A stretch of 11,881 bases of DNA. Origin: Phoronis ovalis. Taxonomy: Eukaryota; Phoronida; Phoronidae. The stretch lies in NCBI GenBank assembly GCA_028565635.1, contig JAOXYB010049547.1:1-11881 (forward strand), in the 5' to 3' direction. Below, in pieces: positions 8,785-11,881 of this stretch (position 1 is its first letter; every line of letters begins with the position of its first letter). The position numbers and the translations under genes were made by a program. The notes under the pieces are model-generated. The model searched no databases. It was not told where the DNA came from and saw nothing but the letters and a program-made list of their open reading frames with translations.

Positions 8785-9260
8785 GGTATTAATTGATCAT
8801 GCTCGTGTTTATAAGAAATTACTATGCACATAAAATCAATTGATATAAATCGTTGAGACATGAATTTAAATATTATCATGCAATTAAGATGAAATTCTCA
8901 CAGTTGTGTACAAAAGTATTTTTCAAATTGCCAGGAGATTTGTGTGCTTATATTTGACTCAAAGATTGACATTTATTTCATAAAGTTTACTTACCGATGC
9001 TGTTCATAAAGACAGAAATATTTTTTCTACGAATGAAAGGAACCATCACGACGAAACTGCATTATATAACCTGATTGTGCAGAGGTGAGTATTGCAACAT
9101 TGTTCTTATACCGTAAAAATCCGGGGGGGGGCACATGGAATGAGTCCGCATGCGCGAAAATGGGATATTTTTTTTTATTGAGGCACGTAACGTTAAGGAT
9201 ATATATTTTGCAAAATATTGACAAATAGGGAGTTGTGTTTAGAATGTAGGTCTAACAAAG
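8785..9260. other. Non-coding stretch with a G9 run
   Basis: It holds a nine-base G run at 9123-9131 and a nearby T-rich run around 9169-9178. A minus-strand frame of 65 codons (9027-9224) crosses both homopolymers and has no recognisable motif, so it is treated as chance. Confidence 0.5.
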
Positions 9261-9419
9261 GATTTGTTTTTCACAATCAGATACAGATAAGTATTTAAAT
9301 TATTAAATAAGGGTATGTTTTTCAGCATCAGATACAATCATAGAGATAAGTTTTATAAAATTAAAGTATTAAATAATTATAAGGGCACATTTTTTACCAT
9401 CAGACGCGTAAAATTAAGG
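9261..9419 (+). repeat. Degenerate triplicated sequence
   Basis: Three successive segments begin with a T-rich tract and a 'catcaga' or 'aatcaga' word, then an AT-rich part ending in 'aagg'. They start near 9261, 9312 and 9383. Unit lengths are unequal (about 51, 71 and 37 bp) because of internal insertions, for example 'tttataaaattaaa' in the second. It is an old, decayed tandem repeat. Confidence 0.5.
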
Positions 9420-9703
9420 CGGCATATCCAGCGCGTCAGCATGTTAGCCAATACAGGATCACTTTTTTAAACCTACAAGTCTTTCAAAGGGGTCTTTTTT
9501 AGCGCACTATAGGCCTATACGCGTTTAGGTTTTTTAAAATCCATGTTTGCGCATGTGGACCCACCTGTACAAGTGACCCCCCGGACGTAAAACGCATGAA
9601 TATATGTTAAAATGCTGAAATATTAATGATACATTATCTTACTTAGTCTAATTAACAAATTAATCATTTTTATTAAGTATATACACTAGTATATAATATC
9701 ATA
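9420..9703. other. Non-coding spacer left of the inverted-repeat unit
   Basis: It is moderately AT-rich with a few GC-richer patches (around 9420-9440 and 9545-9595) and a near-palindrome tatatacactagtatata at 9678-9695. No gene was seen. Confidence 0.5.
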
Positions 9704-9842
9704 CCTCCAGGTCAGGACTATACATGCAATTTCTACATCTCGCGCAATTGTGGAACATTCACCCAAATCGTTGTATATCATAGCGGCCGAATTCATCCAC
9801 AGTAAAATCGTTGAACACTGACAAGTTACGTGTTACAGTCAC
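9704..9842 (+). repeat. Left long inverted repeat
   Basis: It matches the reverse complement of 11325-11477. The best blocks are attcacccaaatcgttg (9757-9773) and aaatcgttgaacactgacaa (9805-9824), the latter continuing as 'gtta.gtgttac'. Over 9805-9842 only about four of 38 positions differ. The outer part (9704-9756) matches more weakly and needs gaps. Confidence 0.75.
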
Positions 9843-9900
9843 AATGTTCGTTCACCACTCACTAAGTTCGTTATACACTCTCACCCTTGAAACACTTTTG

Positions 9901-10028
9901 CCAAGTCCAGTTCAACAGCATGCACTCACATGGAGATACATTGCTACTCACCTTCGAAGTCTGACCAAGTCCAGTTCAACTGCACGCACTAAAAATAGAG
10001 ATATATTATTACGCCACCAAAACATGGT
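9901..10028 (+). repeat. Tandem duplication, 64-bp unit
   Basis: The sequence ccaagtccagttcaac occurs at 9901-9916 and 9965-9980. Similarity runs on through 'gca.gcact' and '.gagata.att' for most of the unit. On the minus strand the junction carries AAG/GTGAGT (9946-9954), a perfect match to a eukaryotic splice-donor consensus. The plus-strand frame at 9811-10089 runs through both the inverted repeat and the duplication and shows no protein motif, so no gene is called. Confidence 0.7.
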
Positions 10029-10327
10029 CAGAGAAAGTCACAATAATAACAAACAGCTGTACATTATTTTGACTAAAAGCATAAGTTGAGGTTTTATATT
10101 TAACCATCAAAATACTTTGGGCATTCGTGTGTTTAACATAAATGGGCTACACTACCTTTATTAAAGGAAATGGTCAGTCATTTAGATTCTTTGATCTTTA
10201 GAAATAATACGAACGCGTCCAATGTCAGTTGTGTACAACCTTCAATGTGTCGAATATTTTTACTGGTATCTAAGCAAATTTTGAATTATAATCATTCCCG
10301 AGCTAAAAATATGTGGGAGGTGTATGT
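10029..10327. other. Non-coding spacer inside the inverted-repeat unit
   Basis: It is AT-rich and no repeat, gene or structured motif was seen. Confidence 0.45.
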
Positions 10328-10585
10328 AATGAATACATAGATATTTGCCCGGGGATATTTGAGCACAATTAATTAGTAATTAGTAGATTAAATAATAAGA
10401 TGACGTCTTTAAAGTATTGTTTAAGGACGTATATGTAATACAGTCCGAATAAATCCTTCCGTTATAGCATTCCGTCAACTCAGAAGGTACGGAACACTAA
10501 CGGATGGATTTATTCAGACTGTGATATAATGCATACATCGATATTTGTGTACAGTCAGCAATTAGTAGATTGGAAAATAAAATGA
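10328..10585 (+). repeat. Two hairpins bracketed by a diverged direct repeat
   Basis: The central hairpin pairs 10441-10475 with 10489-10521 around a 13-base loop. The left arm begins cagtccgaataaatcc and the right arm ends ggatttattcagactg, with a few mismatches and a 2-base bulge. Just upstream a smaller hairpin pairs acgtctttaaa (10403-10413) with tttaaggacgt (10420-10430). Flanking both, 10328-10402 and 10526-10585 share 'aatg.atacat.gatatttg' and 'aattagtagatt..aaataa.a.ga'. This looks like a nested mini-element or a duplicated flank. Confidence 0.65.
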
Positions 10586-10701
10586 ACTTTTTTTTACACT
10601 ATTATTTTGATATGTTAAGCTTAATTATAGAAATCCAAAACATCATCCAGGGCACACAATAAATGGATACGTTTTGGATCGTATTACTATACGTACTTAA
10701 T

Positions 10702-10773
10702 ATCGGAAGCACCCAAAGAGTCTGTTCCCCATAATATCTGTTCCCCAGACCATTCTGTCTGGCTGGCAAACCT
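10702..10773 (+). repeat. 72-bp block, inner copy of a direct repeat
   Basis: It is about 90% identical to 11803-11874 (offset 1101 bp), with no indels and about seven substitutions. It contains an internal echo, tctgttcccca, 17 bases apart. A 12-base inverted copy, atggggaacaga, lies at 11013-11024. Conservation stops abruptly at about 10702 and 10773 on both sides, as for a shuffled exon or a repeat fragment. Both strands are open here. The minus strand reads RFASQTEWSGEQILWGTDSL-like residues after a possible 'attag' acceptor near 10813; the plus strand reads SEAPKESVPHNICSPDHSVW. Confidence 0.75.
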
Positions 10774-10862
10774 TAAATATGTGATCTGCCTGGCAAGGAG
10801 GAAGAGATTCTAATTTCTAAAATAACTGATTTATTTAAGCATTAACAATATTTTTTTCACAA
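10774..10862. other. Short spacer, possible intron-like segment
   Basis: It is AT-rich with a T-rich tract (10851-10857) leading into 'cacaatttcag' at 10858-10868, which looks like a splice acceptor on the plus strand. Evidence is by motif only. Confidence 0.25.
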
Positions 10863-10975
10863 TTTCAGCTGGTATAGCTGTGATTATTTCAGCTGGCAGA
10901 TACAGCTATGCCGCATATTCACAAAGTTCAGATGAGATTATTTCAGCTGGCAGATACAGCTTTGCAACATATTCA
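10863..10975 (+). repeat. 54-bp (18-codon) tandem repeat
   Basis: The segment gattatttcagctggcagatacagct occurs at 10882-10908 and 10936-10962, and similarity runs about 40 bases in each copy to 'catattca'. A partial third copy, atttcagctgg, precedes it at about 10862. The period is a multiple of three. In one plus-strand frame the repeat reads ISAGRYSYAAYSQ then ISAGRYSFATYSG with no stop. The minus strand also reads as a repeat, with one stop. It may be a protein-coding repeat, or the recurring 'atttcagctgg' may simply be duplicated DNA. Confidence 0.6.
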
Positions 10976-10989
10976 GGTGACTGGCAAAT

Positions 10990-11204
10990 AAAAAAAAATA
11001 GCTTGCAGGTGAATGGGGAACAGAAATAGCCTTCCAAGCTACATTGCCAAATGGTTTATCTAAGCATGAAACATGTAAAAAATATGTTGGTTTTGCTATA
11101 TAACCCCCCAAAATGTTTTTCCTCATTGGCCTGGATGCTTCTGTTAATATGTCTGATTGTATGCCCGGGTACCAATCGTATAGGTTCCCGGTTTGAGTGC
11201 CAGA
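10990..11204 (-). other. Coding-like minus-strand frame, possible exon relic (unrecognised)
   Basis: An open stretch of about 71 codons follows a TAG at 11205-11207, whose final AG could also act as a splice acceptor. It reads GTQTGNLYDWYPGIQSDILT at its start and continues with varied, protein-like composition to a run of nine A residues at 10990-10998 (T on this strand). In the current frame it then runs on to a TAA near 10938. A one-base change at the homopolymer would switch it into the frame reading across the 18-codon repeat. The plus strand also has an open stretch, 11009-11104, beginning GEWGTEIAFQATLPNG after a tgcag acceptor-like site and ending in TAA. I cannot decide the strand, and neither product is recognised. 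Confidence 0.22.
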
Positions 11205-11324
11205 CTACGCAGGCATCTTTGTGTGTAGTTTCATCACTAGAATTAACAGTTGACTGACATGTTTCGGGTGTATCAACAGGAAAAAAATGTGAATACTATG
11301 AACAGTAATTATGAGTGTACTCTG

Positions 11325-11477
11325 TAATTGTAACACATAACTTGTCACTGTTCAACGATTTATAAATAGTTTACGGTGAATGTCAAAGAATTTGCCGCCG
11401 GTGACTATGCAACGACTTGGGTGACTGTTGTATGGTTGCGTGTGATAATTGGTGGATGTTAGGAAGCCCTGTAGGTT
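11325..11477 (-). repeat. Right long inverted repeat
   Basis: This is the reverse complement of the left arm. Matching blocks are caacgacttgggtgactg (11410-11427) and gtaacacataacttgtcact (11330-11349), continuing as 'gttcaacgattta'. Compared with the left arm it has an extra 6-10 bases near 11361-11370. The outer limit, around 'aggaagccctgtaggtt' (11461-11477), is approximate. Confidence 0.75.
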
Positions 11478-11550
11478 TTACGAGATCATGCAAGTAAGTT
11501 AATTGTAACTAGTTCAACCCATTTATTATAATGTACACATGACTGTTTAC

Positions 11551-11850
11551 TTAATAAATATTTTCTATAATAAACGGGATCTTTAAACTATTGAAACTGT
11601 TGAACTCGATCTCCATCTCTTCAAATTTGACCAACCAACCTCCACTCTCTGTTAGCTTAAGATTATCTTCAGCTAAAATTTTGCGTAAAATTTCTCTATA
11701 TTCATCATAGGGATTCACACTTCCACTTCCTGTAGATCAATTCGGTTTGCATTGACTTAAATTCAAATTGATTGTGCCTCCTGGATCCTCCTCCGTAGTA
11801 GGATCGGAAGCACCCACCGAGTCTGTTCCCCATAATATCTGTTCCACAGT
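11551..11850 (-). pseudogene. Decayed or split coding sequence, minus strand, unrecognised protein
   Basis: Reading the minus strand from the window edge, one frame holds two long protein-like pieces. The first (11850-11740, 37 codons) contains EQILWGTDSVGASDPTTEED and then hits TGA at 11737-11739. The second (11736-11551) is 61 codons ending in TAA. It contains PYDEYREILRKILAEDNLKL, then ESGGWLVKFEEMEIEF, with the charge pattern of an amphipathic helix. The plus strand here is full of stops, which supports the minus strand. A TAG at 11851-11853 stands where the inner copy at 10702-10773 has a tryptophan codon (TGG), consistent with decay by point mutation. A tctacag just after the TGA could instead be a splice acceptor starting a real exon at about 11730. 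No family was recognised, and the sequence continues past the window. Confidence 0.35.
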
Positions 11851-11874
11851 CTAGTCTGGCTGGCTGGCAAACCT
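11803..11874 (+). repeat. 72-bp block, outer copy of a direct repeat
   Basis: It matches 10702-10773 at about 90% identity and lies about 325 bp outside the right inverted repeat, reaching almost to the window end. Its minus-strand reading belongs to the coding-like stretch described at 11551-11850. It carries a stop codon (TAG, 11851-11853) absent from the inner copy. Confidence 0.75.
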
Positions 11875-11881
11875 ATACTGT

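Larger units (their letters stand above)
9704..11477. mobile_element. 1.8-kb unit bounded by long imperfect inverted repeats
   Basis: Arms of about 140-150 bp at each end are reverse complements with substitutions and small indels. The size and layout resemble a non-autonomous DNA transposon with long terminal inverted repeats. The interior has no complete transposase frame, no recognisable DDE motif and no identified target-site duplication. Inside are a 64-bp tandem duplication, two hairpins, an 18-codon tandem repeat and exon-like stretches on competing strands. An alternative explanation is an inverted duplication of genomic DNA rather than a transposon. Confidence 0.5.

Noticed and set aside
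9811-10089. 92-codon plus-strand open frame
   Set aside because: It starts at a TTG inside the left inverted repeat and runs through the 64-bp duplication. No motif was recognised, and repeats of this kind can keep a frame open by chance.
11160-11200. Pol III B-box-like word (ggtttgagtgcc) suggesting a tRNA-derived SINE
   Set aside because: No A box at suitable distance and no tRNA-like fold or tail were found, so there is no support for a SINE.

Overview
This window looks like intergenic or intronic DNA from a eukaryotic nuclear genome, not bacterial, archaeal, phage or organelle DNA. It is strongly AT-rich and has no long open reading frame. It shows no ribosome-binding-site/operon layout, no recognisable tRNA or rRNA gene and no CRISPR array. 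CpG-containing words such as acgcgt and cgttacg are common, which argues against a heavily CpG-depleted vertebrate genome. The density of small tandem repeats, fold-back repeats and non-autonomous mobile elements fits a marine invertebrate such as a bivalve mollusc. That assignment is an inference from texture, not from a recognised gene.

Layout. Positions 1-4070 are mostly featureless AT-rich DNA. They hold one short coding-like frame (880-1038, minus strand), one solo repeat arm (about 1269-1517), a 12-G run, a 36-bp palindrome and a small inverted-repeat unit (3596-3724). At 4071-4712 there is a clear fold-back element: two roughly 200-bp arms in opposite orientation around a roughly 190-bp centre. 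The right arm matches the solo repeat near 1.3-1.5 kb, so a dispersed family is visible inside the window itself. At 6442-6804 a perfect 52-bp direct repeat brackets an array of roughly 49-bp tandem units. Just beyond it (6956-7010) are GC-rich hairpins that share one arm and compete for pairing. Between 7.8 and 9.4 kb lie several independent small tandem repeats.

The most structured part is 9.7-11.9 kb. Inverted repeats of about 140-150 bp (9704-9842 and 11325-11477) bracket about 1.5 kb. The interval contains a 64-bp tandem duplication, two adjacent hairpins flanked by a diverged direct repeat, a 54-bp (18-codon) tandem repeat, and a roughly 72-bp block repeated at about 90% identity outside the right arm, up to the window edge. 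Several stretches here read like exon fragments or decayed coding sequence, and the best is on the minus strand at 11551-11850. I do not recognise the protein, and in the 10.7-11.2 kb part both strands have competing open frames. My preferred reading is a non-autonomous DNA-transposon-like unit or inverted duplication overlapping remnants of a host or element gene that continues past position 11881. No complete gene can be supported anywhere in the window.
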